In this document: one piece after another, positions 1-5,316 of the stretch | Position numbering within the stretch: the first letter of the stretch is position 1 | Layout of the letters: every line of letters begins with the position of its first letter | DNA from: a bacterium | GTDB lineage: Bacteria; Bdellovibrionota; FAC87; UBA2466 | Reading direction: 5' to 3' | DNA: 5,752 bases | Assembly (NCBI GenBank): GCA_019750655.1 | Contig: JAIEOG010000198.1 | Coordinates: 1-5,752, forward strand | Notes under the pieces: generated by a model | Seen by the model: only the letters and a program-made list of their open reading frames with translations | Database searches by the model: none | Told to the model about the DNA's origin: nothing | Made by a program: the position numbers and the translations under genes

Positions 1-632
1 AGATGGCGCGAGCTCACCGTACTCCCCATCGAAAGCGCACACTGCTCCAGCGCCGGCCGCAGACCACAGCCCGGGTGGACGCTGATGCATTCCAGATTCT
101 TATTTGTCTTTCCCAACGGCCGAACGGCGACGAGAGGCACGCGATCTATCTCCAAAGAAAGCAAATCGCCCGCATCAAAATCGCCGGGCGAGGGAATCGC
201 AATGGAGTCCACCGTCTGGTTGCGTAACTGAGTCAACAAGTCGGGCGCCGTCATTTCGCGGAAAGACGGTTGAAAACTCGCGTGCTTGGTCTGCAGTTTT
301 TTCAATTTCACAAACAGCGATGAATAGGCGAGAGCCGGCGTGATCCCAATGGTCCAGGGAAGCTCCCACGGATCGCTCAGCGCACGCGCGGAATGCGCTA
401 GCGTATCTATCTCGGCTAGGATCTGCTCTACGCGCGGGAGTAAGAGTTCGCCTTCTTTAGTAAGGCTCACCTTCTGCGTGTTGCGGTTGAGAAGCTTCGT
501 TCCTAGAGATTCTTCGAGTTTCTTGATTTGCACGCTCAGAGCCGGCTGGGACACGTGGCAAGCTTCTGCGGCCCGCGCAAAACTATTCAAGCGAGCGACC
601 GACGCGAAATACTTCAGGTACTGAAACTCCAT
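1..632 (-). CDS. LysR-family transcriptional regulator, OxyR-like (3' end cut by window edge)
   Basis: The frame is open from the ATG at 632-630 to the window edge, giving 210 residues; the family is usually about 300, so roughly the last third is missing. Residues 1-60 form a LysR winged helix-turn-helix. The recognition region reads AAEACHVSQPALSVQIKKLE and continues to an LG..LL.R segment and LTKEGE; this is close to OxyR, including a cysteine at position 25. From about residue 90 it enters the periplasmic-binding-like effector domain (GITPALAYS). Cys189 and Cys198 lie in the part of the domain where OxyR has its redox pair, nine residues apart as in E. coli OxyR, although the register relative to the nearby LR differs by one. 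GCxxR is also found in ordinary LysR proteins, so peroxide sensing is unproven. There is no clear Shine-Dalgarno before the start. It is divergent from an exported protein and lipocalin unit, its likely target along with its own promoter. Family call sure; OxyR function uncertain. Confidence 0.9.
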   Translation of the reverse strand, partial: MEFQYLKYFASVARLNSFARAAEACHVSQPALSVQIKKLEESLGTKLLNRNTQKVSLTKEGELLLPRVEQILAEIDTLAHSARALSDPWELPWTIGITPALAYSSLFVKLKKLQTKHASFQPSFREMTAPDLLTQLRNQTVDSIAIPSPGDFDAGDLLSLEIDRVPLVAVRPLGKTNKNLECISVHPGCGLRPALEQCALSMGSTVSSRH

Positions 633-640
633 AGCCCGGC

Positions 641-669
641 GTATTAATAGTTTTTTATTATAGGGTCAA
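641..669 (-). promoter_or_regulatory. Predicted promoter of the LysR-family gene
   Basis: On the minus strand, TTGACC (669-664) and TAATAC (646-641) are separated by exactly 17 bases, a good sigma-70 fit. Transcription would begin around 634, almost at the ATG, which fits the missing Shine-Dalgarno. A perfect TATAAT also sits at 662-657 but has only a poor -35 (AAATAC) 17 bases upstream; it would give a leader of about 18 bases. Both lie inside the candidate operator, so autorepression is plausible. Confidence 0.5.
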
Positions 670-683
670 TACAGTAATAGTAT
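647..683. promoter_or_regulatory. Candidate OxyR/LysR-type operator between divergent genes
   Basis: Two 15-mers, ATAGTTTTTTATTAT (647-661) and ATACAGTAATAGTAT (669-683), are separated by 7 bases. That is the geometry of the E. coli OxyR site, ATAGnTnnnAnCTAT twice with a 7-base gap. I count 8 of 10 specified bases matched in the first half and 6 of 10 in the second. Both halves also carry the general LysR T-N11-A pattern, and the second is bounded by a perfect ATAC/GTAT inverted repeat. The region is AT-rich, so chance similarity must be kept in mind. Confidence 0.45.
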
Positions 684-691
684 TTCATTAA
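663..691 (+). promoter_or_regulatory. Weak candidate promoter of the exported protein/lipocalin unit
   Basis: GGGTCA (663-668) and CATTAA (686-691) are 17 bases apart. Both are poor matches to sigma-70 hexamers, as expected for a promoter that needs an activator. The -35 overlaps the candidate LysR operator, the usual arrangement for activation by a LysR protein. The leader would be about 33 bases and contain the ribosome site at 721-725. Confidence 0.25.
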
Positions 692-730
692 TCACCCCCC
701 AGCCTCTAAACCACCCTTCTGGAGGCTCAT

Positions 731-1486
731 ATGTTTTTACGAACCGGTCTTTTAATCTTGTGTCTGCTTGCTTCTCAAAGCTTGGGAGGGTGGGGAACCT
801 GTGCCGAGGAATTGGCCGGGTTTTCTAAACAGCTCCCGGGAAAGGCCGTTTCTTCAAAGTGGAACGCATCAGGGTGGAAGGACCCGCGATTCCCCCAAGC
901 AGCCTCCCCGAACGTCACGGAATCCCGTTTTTATGGGTACGGGTACTACGGGCGTTACTACAAAGCCCGGGTGTCTCTTACCCACGCCATTTGGGTGAAG
1001 GAATTCTTGTTCGACTACCAGGACACACTGAGAAGAACCCCTACCCTCGTGGACCTGCCCACCCGCGAACAGCTGGCGCAGAGCGCACGGTCGACAGCGG
1101 AAAACGAGGAAAAGCTGATGCAGTTTCTGGGCAAGGGGAACTTCATGCCTTACGGTGTGCGCGCCGCAAAAGTCCGAGGCCTTGCGACGCCTACAGCGCT
1201 CCGCTATGGAGAACCTTTGCGTGGCCGCACCGTTTCTGCAATCTTGAATGATTCCTCTATCGATTTGGAACACCGGCAGCTTTTGTGGAAACGCTTTCAG
1301 GAATCGCTTTTTCTGCTCCAGACAAACCTGACGGAAAAAGCCCTGCTCCGCTACTTCGACGAAATCGAGGGCTTTGGAATGCAATTCGAAATGGATGAGG
1401 AAAGATTCTCCGTCACCATCTGCGGGACTCTCTGGGATCCCGACACGGAGGAGTTTGTGATTATCGATCCGAACTATTTTGATTAG
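731..1486 (+). CDS. Exported protein of unknown function
   Basis: I do not recognise the family. The 251-residue protein starts at an ATG five bases after a strong GGAGG site (721-725), so the start is secure. Residues 1 to about 24 look like a Sec signal peptide: Arg4, then a hydrophobic LLILCLLA core, with likely cleavage by signal peptidase I near residues 20-25. No convincing lipobox is present. The mature part has a tyrosine/glycine cluster (FYGYGYYGRYY, residues 67-77), a mostly helical middle (about 110-210), and an acidic C-terminus with WDPDTEEFVIIDPNYFD. Only two cysteines remain after the core (24 and 231). It is transcribed away from the LysR-type regulator and lies 44 bases before the lipocalin, so the two are probably co-transcribed in the periplasm-directed unit. 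A role in envelope stress or lipid handling would be a guess from neighbours only. Confidence 0.85.
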   Translation: MFLRTGLLILCLLASQSLGGWGTCAEELAGFSKQLPGKAVSSKWNASGWKDPRFPQAASPNVTESRFYGYGYYGRYYKARVSLTHAIWVKEFLFDYQDTLRRTPTLVDLPTREQLAQSARSTAENEEKLMQFLGKGNFMPYGVRAAKVRGLATPTALRYGEPLRGRTVSAILNDSSIDLEHRQLLWKRFQESLFLLQTNLTEKALLRYFDEIEGFGMQFEMDEERFSVTICGTLWDPDTEEFVIIDPNYFD

Positions 1487-1530
1487 TTCAGAAGGTGGAC
1501 GAAGTTTCCAGCGGGTGTTTCAATAGACTT

Positions 1531-2097
1531 ATGAAAGTTATAACCTTCTTTCTCGCGGTAACTGTTTCGATGAGCCAAGCCTCCCCGCCAGTGGCGGCGG
1601 TAGAGCGCGTCGATTTAAGCAAGTACATCGGCTTGTGGAATGAACTCTACCGAGTCCCCAATCGCTTCCAGGACAATTCTTCGTCCACAAAAACGGCGTG
1701 CTACAACACCACGGCCGAGTACGCGCCTAGGGAAGGAAAAATTTCCGTAACAAACACCTGCACGCGCACTATCGATGGTAACGCCGAACAGGATATCGCT
1801 ACGGCCCTAGCCTCTATTGTCCCCGGTAGCGGCGATGCAAAGCTAGTGGTTAACTTCACCGGGTTGGCAGTGTTGCGTTGGTTGGGCATTGGCGATGGCA
1901 ACTACTGGATACTAGGACTCGGGGCTGAAACCGGCGGGAAATATAGCTGGGCTTTAGTTGGCGAACCCTCTAGGAAGTACGGCTGGATTCTCTCTCGAAA
2001 ACTGGACTTACCCACAACGGAACTGGAAAAGATCTTCCGAACCGCCGAGGCTAACGGATACCAGAGATCCCAGTTCATCCCGACCCAAAAGCGCTGA
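1531..2097 (+). CDS. Bacterial lipocalin, Blc-like, exported
   Basis: Lipocalins are eight-stranded beta-barrels that carry lipids or other small hydrophobic molecules; bacterial Blc acts in the envelope and has been linked to lysophospholipid binding. Here the signature GxW occurs as YIGLWNELYRVPNRFQ (residues 32-47 from the chosen start). The C-terminal strands and helix, YSWALVGEPSRKYGWILSR (138-156) followed by LPTTELEKIFRTAEANGY, match the Blc pattern closely. The length of 188 residues with signal is normal. I chose ATG 1531 because it begins a clean signal peptide (MKVITFFLAVTVSMSQAS); the same frame also has a GTG at 1495, which would put twelve polar residues in front of it. No good Shine-Dalgarno precedes 1531, so the start is less certain than the family. 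Unlike E. coli Blc there is no lipobox cysteine, so the protein should be periplasmic and soluble. Cys57 and Cys77 could form a disulphide. Second gene of the unit starting at 731. Confidence 0.88.
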   Translation: MKVITFFLAVTVSMSQASPPVAAVERVDLSKYIGLWNELYRVPNRFQDNSSSTKTACYNTTAEYAPREGKISVTNTCTRTIDGNAEQDIATALASIVPGSGDAKLVVNFTGLAVLRWLGIGDGNYWILGLGAETGGKYSWALVGEPSRKYGWILSRKLDLPTTELEKIFRTAEANGYQRSQFIPTQKR

Positions 2098-2125
2098 TAC
2101 GGTCACGGGTTCACTGGGGTACGAG

Positions 2126-4327
2126 CTAACGTAGCACGGGGTACTGCCCCGGACTAATATTCCAGATGGTGGAAAAATCCCAAGTGCTGTAAGTCGCTTG
2201 GTCCTGCATCTGCGAGGTCGTTCTTCCTGTCCCACAAGCGCTTGTGGCCATTCCCGAAGTGTCGGTGTCCCAATAGCTGTGGGCTAGCGTAGCTCCCGTG
2301 CAGGTCCCGACCAATCCCCCGGTGTGCGTCGTTCCTGTTCCGCCACTGACTGCGCCCGCGGCGAAAACTCTGGATGCGGCACCCGAAAGATCGCCAACAA
2401 ACCCACCCACGGTGACGCTGTTTGCCATGGCGGTGACGTCTCCCGTGGAATACGAGTCTTCCACATTGCAGCCGTTATCGATGGTCCCCGAAAAGCCGCC
2501 CACAAAGAGTTTGCCGGTAACATCGCCCGTTGAAAAAGTACGCGTGACGACACTCGCAGACTCAATGCTTCCTGAAATCCCTCCCGCCGCATTGTCGGCC
2601 ACGGTGACGGTGGCAGAGCTGGAGCTGTCACTTACAGCCGAAGAAATGATACGTGAGGCGAACCCGCCCGCAGAAACTTTGCCAGAAACCGTCCCACTCA
2701 CATGCACGTTGGAGATTGTAGCGCTATTAATCCAGGCTGCGAGCATTCCGAGGCTCGAGCCAGTCGGGCAGCTCACGATAGAGTCTTCAATGGTTAAGTT
2801 TTGTACGTGGCCGCCCCAGATGAAGGAGAACAGCCCCATGTAGGTTTGTTGGTTTTTCGGGTAAGGCAATGCGGCATTGTGTTCTTGGCGGAACCGTCGA
2901 ATCTTGAATCCATTCCCGTCTAGGGAGCCGCCAAACTGCGAACCTTTGTTTATCCCAATGGGGTACTGGTACGTATTGGCGAAATCGATATCGTTCAATA
3001 GCTCGTAAGCAGCGGTCATATCGATGACTATCCGGCGCAAGTCGGCAACTGTGGTAATAGCGTAGGGATCGCCAATAGATCCATCGCCCGAGCAGAAAGT
3101 ATTCAGAGCTCCATCCACGCCACAATCACTGCACCCCACGGCGGAGTTCCCATTATCGCAAGCGATGCATGTCCCACCGCCAGCGATCGTGGTCGTGTCA
3201 TCACAAGCCGTACACCCATTCACCGAGGAGGCAGAACGAAGGTCATCGCAGTAACTGCAAGAATTGGAAGTGAAACCATCGTCGCAAGTGGAGCACGTTA
3301 AGGCGGTCGTAGAACCATCCGTGCAGACTGTGCAAGAGCCTAGAGGGCCTACGGCTCCACTGTCGCAGGCGGTGCAGACATTCGCGTTACTCACAGAGCC
3401 GCCACTATCGCAATCGGTGCAGGCCATGGAAGTATTCCCGTCATCACAGAGAGTACAGCCGTACTGGGGGCTCGCATCGGTACCGTCATCGCAGCTCTCG
3501 CAAGAAAACGCCGTCGAATTGCCATCGCCACAAGTGGTGCAACTCGCACCGGTGGTGGCCCCATCATCGCAAGGCGTACAACCCGTCCCGATACCGACCA
3601 CCATGCTATCGTCGCAAGTCACGCAAGCCGCCGAAGTATTTCCCCCGCAATTGACACACCCAGGGCCTCCTGGAGAAACACCGCTACCGTCGTCGCAATA
3701 AGTGCACCCGCTTATCCAAGACGCCGTCATGCCGTCATCGCAGACGTAGCAAGAGTTAAACGCATTTGTGGCACCATCATCGCAAAGCTGGCATTGCGCG
3801 GACTCCTGTCCGTCATCGCAGATAGAGCAACCATTGACCGAACTTGTAGCGTCCGCACAGCCGATGCAAACACCCTGAGTGCCATCCGTACAAGTTACTG
3901 GCGCGAGAGTGCCCTCGCCTGTCAGCGAGGTTTCCAGAGTCTGAGTTTCCGTGCCGTCGGAATAGGAAACGCTATAGACGGTGTCTACGGCGCCCGTCGT
4001 AGAAGGCGCTAGAGTGATCGTCGCTTGGCAACTCGCTCCGGCCGCGAGAGTCACCCCGCAGTCGGTAGAAGACAGTGAATAGGGCGCCCCCAGAGCATCG
4101 GCGCTCAGCTGTGTGGCACTCGCATTTCCCGAGTTGGTGAAGGTCACCGTGAGGTCGGAAGTATCGCCCACGTCCACACCGCCAAAATCGAGGACTGTGG
4201 GGTCGGCAACAAGCAAGGCAGTCGCGGGAGTTCGGCTGGGTAAAATCGTGATCCCAATTCCACAACCCGAAAGAAAAAACGCCGTGATTAGCGACAGATA
4301 GGCGTGGGTTGTAAGCCGGGACTCCAT
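2126..4327 (-). CDS. Surface lipoprotein: choice-of-anchor-D domain, CxxC repeats, GLUG repeats
   Basis: This 733-residue protein starts at ATG 4327, the only in-frame start after the upstream stop at 4336-4334. Residues 1-22 are a lipoprotein signal ending in the lipobox LSGC with Cys22 as lipidation site; Gly rather than Asp follows, so outer-membrane sorting is expected. Residues 40-138 match a choice-of-anchor-D/ASPM-like immunoglobulin fold (PTVLDFGGVDVGDTSDLTV, then Cys90 and Cys100 framing TLAAGASC). Residues 154-402 contain 19 CxxC motifs, many as CxxCDDG, about 13.6 residues apart. Residues 412-475 read GDPYAITTVADLRRI and FGGSLDGNGFKI, the usual lead-in to a GLUG domain. Residues 496-692 hold about seven GLUG-type repeats, closing with SYWDTDTSG, GRTTSQM and a final PGQYPVLR. 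Such proteins are thought to act as adhesins or surface fibres; the ligand is unknown. The ribosome site is weak (AAGCAGG, very near the ATG). The gene stands alone, convergent with the lipocalin and divergent from the 86-residue gene. Confidence 0.9.
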   Translation of the reverse strand: MESRLTTHAYLSLITAFFLSGCGIGITILPSRTPATALLVADPTVLDFGGVDVGDTSDLTVTFTNSGNASATQLSADALGAPYSLSSTDCGVTLAAGASCQATITLAPSTTGAVDTVYSVSYSDGTETQTLETSLTGEGTLAPVTCTDGTQGVCIGCADATSSVNGCSICDDGQESAQCQLCDDGATNAFNSCYVCDDGMTASWISGCTYCDDGSGVSPGGPGCVNCGGNTSAACVTCDDSMVVGIGTGCTPCDDGATTGASCTTCGDGNSTAFSCESCDDGTDASPQYGCTLCDDGNTSMACTDCDSGGSVSNANVCTACDSGAVGPLGSCTVCTDGSTTALTCSTCDDGFTSNSCSYCDDLRSASSVNGCTACDDTTTIAGGGTCIACDNGNSAVGCSDCGVDGALNTFCSGDGSIGDPYAITTVADLRRIVIDMTAAYELLNDIDFANTYQYPIGINKGSQFGGSLDGNGFKIRRFRQEHNAALPYPKNQQTYMGLFSFIWGGHVQNLTIEDSIVSCPTGSSLGMLAAWINSATISNVHVSGTVSGKVSAGGFASRIISSAVSDSSSSATVTVADNAAGGISGSIESASVVTRTFSTGDVTGKLFVGGFSGTIDNGCNVEDSYSTGDVTAMANSVTVGGFVGDLSGAASRVFAAGAVSGGTGTTHTGGLVGTCTGATLAHSYWDTDTSGMATSACGTGRTTSQMQDQATYSTWDFSTIWNISPGQYPVLR
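2252..2842 (-). repeat. GLUG-type repeats within the lipoprotein
   Basis: Protein residues 496-692 contain about seven imperfect units of 23-30 residues. Each begins with a GxF/GxL/GxI-type strand (YMGLF, LGMLA, AGGFA, AGGIS, VGGFS, VGGFV, TGGLV) and continues to a short strand ending in a small-residue turn such as STGDVTG. This pattern is the GLUG motif seen in bacterial surface proteins, predicted to stack as a beta-helix or similar solenoid. Confidence 0.8.
3122..3868 (-). repeat. Nineteen-fold CxxC(DDG) coding repeat
   Basis: CxxC motifs begin at residues 154, 167, 179, 193, 208, 224, 235, 250, 263, 276, 291, 303, 318, 332, 345, 357, 372, 387 and 399 of the lipoprotein. Spacings are 11-16 residues. 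The usual unit is CxxCDDG followed by 6-9 small or polar residues. The Asp pair after the second Cys could bind calcium and the cysteines could pair or bind metal. This differs from EGF repeats and from the longer Myxococcus Cys-rich repeat. At DNA level it shows as a loose repeat of 33-48 bases. Confidence 0.9.
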
Positions 4328-4341
4328 CCCTGCTTATCGGC

Positions 4342-4371
4342 ATAAAAGGGGGCTATGCCATAACGCGTTAA
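4342..4371 (-). promoter_or_regulatory. Candidate promoter of the surface lipoprotein gene
   Basis: On the minus strand, TTAACG (4371-4366) and TTTTAT (4347-4342) are 18 bases apart, each with four of six consensus bases. Transcription would start near 4335, giving a leader of only about 8 bases before the ATG at 4327. Confidence 0.3.
4361..4370. promoter_or_regulatory. Perfect 10-bp palindrome, possible operator
   Basis: TAACGCGTTA is a perfect palindrome in the divergent gap between the lipoprotein and the 86-residue gene. It overlaps the predicted -35 of the lipoprotein promoter. A dimeric repressor site is possible, but a 10-bp palindrome alone is weak evidence. Confidence 0.25.
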
Positions 4372-4394
4372 GCCATGACGAAAACTATCCTCCT

Positions 4395-4423
4395 TTGCGG
4401 GAAGCCCCTGCTCTCGATACACT
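4395..4423 (+). promoter_or_regulatory. Candidate promoter of the 86-residue gene, near-leaderless
   Basis: TTGCGG (4395-4400) and TACACT (4418-4423) are separated by exactly 17 bases. Transcription would begin around 4430, within about three bases of the ATG at 4433. This agrees with the absence of any Shine-Dalgarno sequence before that gene. Confidence 0.4.
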
Positions 4424-4432
4424 TACTCCAGA

Positions 4433-4693
4433 ATGGAAAAACACTCTGACTTGTACGAAGAACTTTTGAAGGCATCCAACGAACTCGATGGGCCCATGGG
4501 AGCGGTGGCTTTTGCCGTTTTGGAAATGTTCCGCAGAGGCGGTCTACCACAGGCTGAAGTCCAAGAGCTCCATGAGAAGATGAAGCTCTTCTTCATGCGG
4601 CCTTCCAACGCTGAGTGCAATGCCATCCTGAAGATGGTGGAAACGCGGCTCAAGACCGAAAAAGAGCCTGACAAAGAAATCTGGTATAGCTGA
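4433..4693 (+). CDS. Small helical protein of unknown function
   Basis: I do not recognise this 86-residue protein. It is rich in Glu, Lys, Leu and Met and predicted to be almost wholly helical, with amphipathic stretches at residues 5-18, 22-36, 40-54 and 58-74, and it has no signal peptide or membrane segment, so it should be cytoplasmic. The start is fixed: upstream of ATG 4433 the frame is open only to a stop at 4376-4378 and has no ATG, GTG or TTG. No Shine-Dalgarno is visible, and a sigma-70-like promoter ends almost at the ATG, so translation may be leaderless. It is divergent from the surface lipoprotein and convergent, with a 13-base gap, to the duplicated exported protein. Coding support comes from sensible composition and a fitting stop; it could be a small regulator or partner protein, but nothing in the sequence decides. 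Confidence 0.65.
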   Translation: MEKHSDLYEELLKASNELDGPMGAVAFAVLEMFRRGGLPQAEVQELHEKMKLFFMRPSNAECNAILKMVETRLKTEKEPDKEIWYS

Positions 4694-4706
4694 CCGCTAA
4701 AACAGA

Positions 4707-5117
4707 TCAGCGGCCATTGAGTGAGTTGTTCGCTACCGTTGCCCAGCCAACGCAATGTTCAAAATCCGTAAAACTTCCAGACGTGTACCTGGTATGGGAC
4801 TTTCCACCAGAAGCCACGAGCACTCGAAGAGCCAGAGAGCCGCTTTCCACAGTGCAAACATATTTGATCTCATGCTGAGAAACAGATTCGCCTAACGAGC
4901 GATTCGCAATCTTGGCAGAGGAAAGGCACCGCTCAAGGGGAGACTCTGAAAAACCTCCCTTTGCATAGCCATACTGAGGAGATCCTCCTGAGGAGACTGA
5001 AACTGTTCTTAACGCCAGCGACCCACTTTCTACGGCGCACACGTATTTGATCCGGGCGCTATCTGCTTGAGCAAGACTGGCTTGAAAGATCCCCAAAACG
5101 GCTAGCAAAGACTTCAT
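4707..5117 (-). CDS. Exported protein made of two tandem Cys-containing domains, unknown function
   Basis: The 136-residue protein begins at ATG 5117 after a very purine-rich ribosome site (GGGAGGGG, 5127-5120). Residues 1-18 are a Sec signal peptide (MKSLLAVLGIFQASLAQA) with a signal peptidase I site after AQA, so the mature protein is periplasmic or secreted. The mature part is one domain twice: residues 23-75 and 84-133. Both open with IKYVC(A/T)VESGSLALR, 14 of 15 positions identical, then a short strand, a Gly-Gly turn, GxF, a second Cys, and a helix ending in (V/I)AN(N/R)SL. Each unit has two cysteines (27 and 64; 88 and 122), suggesting one disulphide per unit. I do not know the family. 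The repeats diverge more in the second half, as expected after an old internal duplication. It is transcribed from the repeat-rich region shared with ssrA. Confidence 0.85.
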   Translation of the reverse strand: MKSLLAVLGIFQASLAQADSARIKYVCAVESGSLALRTVSVSSGGSPQYGYAKGGFSESPLERCLSSAKIANRSLGESVSQHEIKYVCTVESGSLALRVLVASGGKSHTRYTSGSFTDFEHCVGWATVANNSLNGR

Positions 5118-5134
5118 AACCCCTCCCGTGAGTT

Positions 5135-5163
5135 CTTATACCCGTAACCCAGATCCGTCAGAA
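5135..5163 (-). promoter_or_regulatory. Predicted promoter of the duplicated exported protein
   Basis: On the minus strand, TTCTGA (5163-5158) and TATAAG (5140-5135) are separated by 17 bases. Transcription would start near 5128, at the edge of the GGGAGGGG ribosome site. The -35 lies inside the first copy of the 18-bp direct repeat, so a protein binding that repeat could control this gene. Confidence 0.45.
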
Positions 5164-5171
5164 GTGACAAG
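5154..5171 (+). repeat. 18-bp direct repeat, copy 1
   Basis: TCCGTCAGAAGTGACAAG occurs here and again, without any change, at 5228-5245, 74 bases further on. The core GTCA-GAAG-TGAC is an inverted repeat, so each copy looks like a binding site for a dimer. This copy covers the predicted -35 of the gene at 4707-5117. Confidence 0.8.
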
Positions 5172-5190
5172 GTTTAGCAAGCTGGGCTTT

Positions 5191-5208
5191 ACCTTGCCCG
5201 GGCAGGGT
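5191..5208. repeat. 18-bp near-perfect palindrome between the two direct repeats
   Basis: ACCTTGCCCGGGCAGGGT is symmetric around CCC/GGG with one mismatched pair. It lies between the two 18-bp repeats. As RNA it would be a strong GC-rich hairpin, but no T-run follows on either strand, so it is not a standard terminator. In DNA it could be an operator. Confidence 0.6.
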
Positions 5209-5227
5209 ACAAAACGGCACCACTTTG

Positions 5228-5245
5228 TCCGTCAGAAGTGACAAG
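5228..5245 (+). repeat. 18-bp direct repeat, copy 2
   Basis: Exact second copy of the repeat at 5154-5171. Here it is framed by an additional inverted repeat, TTGTC (5225-5229) and GACAA (5240-5244). It is 80 bases upstream of the tmRNA gene and no promoter is evident beside it on the minus strand. Confidence 0.8.
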
Positions 5246-5282
5246 CTTGAATCCCCGGCCTAGAGTCCCATACGTCCCTAGG

Positions 5283-5316
5283 GTTAAGGATTAAGGCTTA
5301 AAGACTAATCCCTAAC
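5283..5316 (+). repeat. Heptamer-spaced TTAA/CTAA motifs and inverted repeat before ssrA
   Basis: TTAA or CTAA begins at 5284, 5291, 5298, 5305, 5312 and 5319, exactly 7 bases apart, ending two bases before the tmRNA. The same stretch can fold as a hairpin: GTTAAGGATTA (5283-5293) pairs with TAATCCCTAAC (5306-5316) with one mismatch and a 12-base loop. This is where the ssrA promoter or the precursor's 5' leader should be; I cannot assign convincing -35 and -10 hexamers. Confidence 0.6.

Noticed and set aside
869..1384. Open frame of 171 codons on the minus strand
   Set aside because: It is antisense to the exported protein at 731, which has a strong ribosome site and signal peptide; this frame has neither.
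1495..1530. GTG 1495 as the lipocalin start
   Set aside because: It would place twelve polar residues before a complete signal peptide; ATG 1531 gives a normal exported lipocalin.
2098..2152. Possible terminator between the lipocalin and lipoprotein genes (CGGGG-TACTG-CCCCG)
   Set aside because: The hairpin is inside the lipoprotein's last codons and lacks a T-run; no other terminator is visible in the 28-base gap.
2298..2843. Open frame of 181 codons on the plus strand
   Set aside because: It lies opposite the GLUG repeats of the lipoprotein, has a Pro/Thr-rich shadow composition, and no start signals.
3264..3701. Open frame of 145 codons on the plus strand, rich in SSQ and VQ
   Set aside because: It is the complement of the CxxC repeat region; its composition follows the minus-strand codons and it lacks a ribosome site.
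3122..3868. Regularly spaced similar words such as catcgtcgcaa that look like a CRISPR or tandem DNA array
   Set aside because: Spacing varies by whole codons and the words encode CDDG on the minus strand; the repeats are protein repeats.
4694..4713. Hairpin CCGCT/AGCGG in the convergent gap as a shared terminator
   Set aside because: The stem is only five pairs with a 10-base loop and no T-run on either strand.
4423..4755. Open frame of 110 codons on the minus strand
   Set aside because: It overlaps both the 86-residue gene and the duplicated exported protein, and has no ribosome site.
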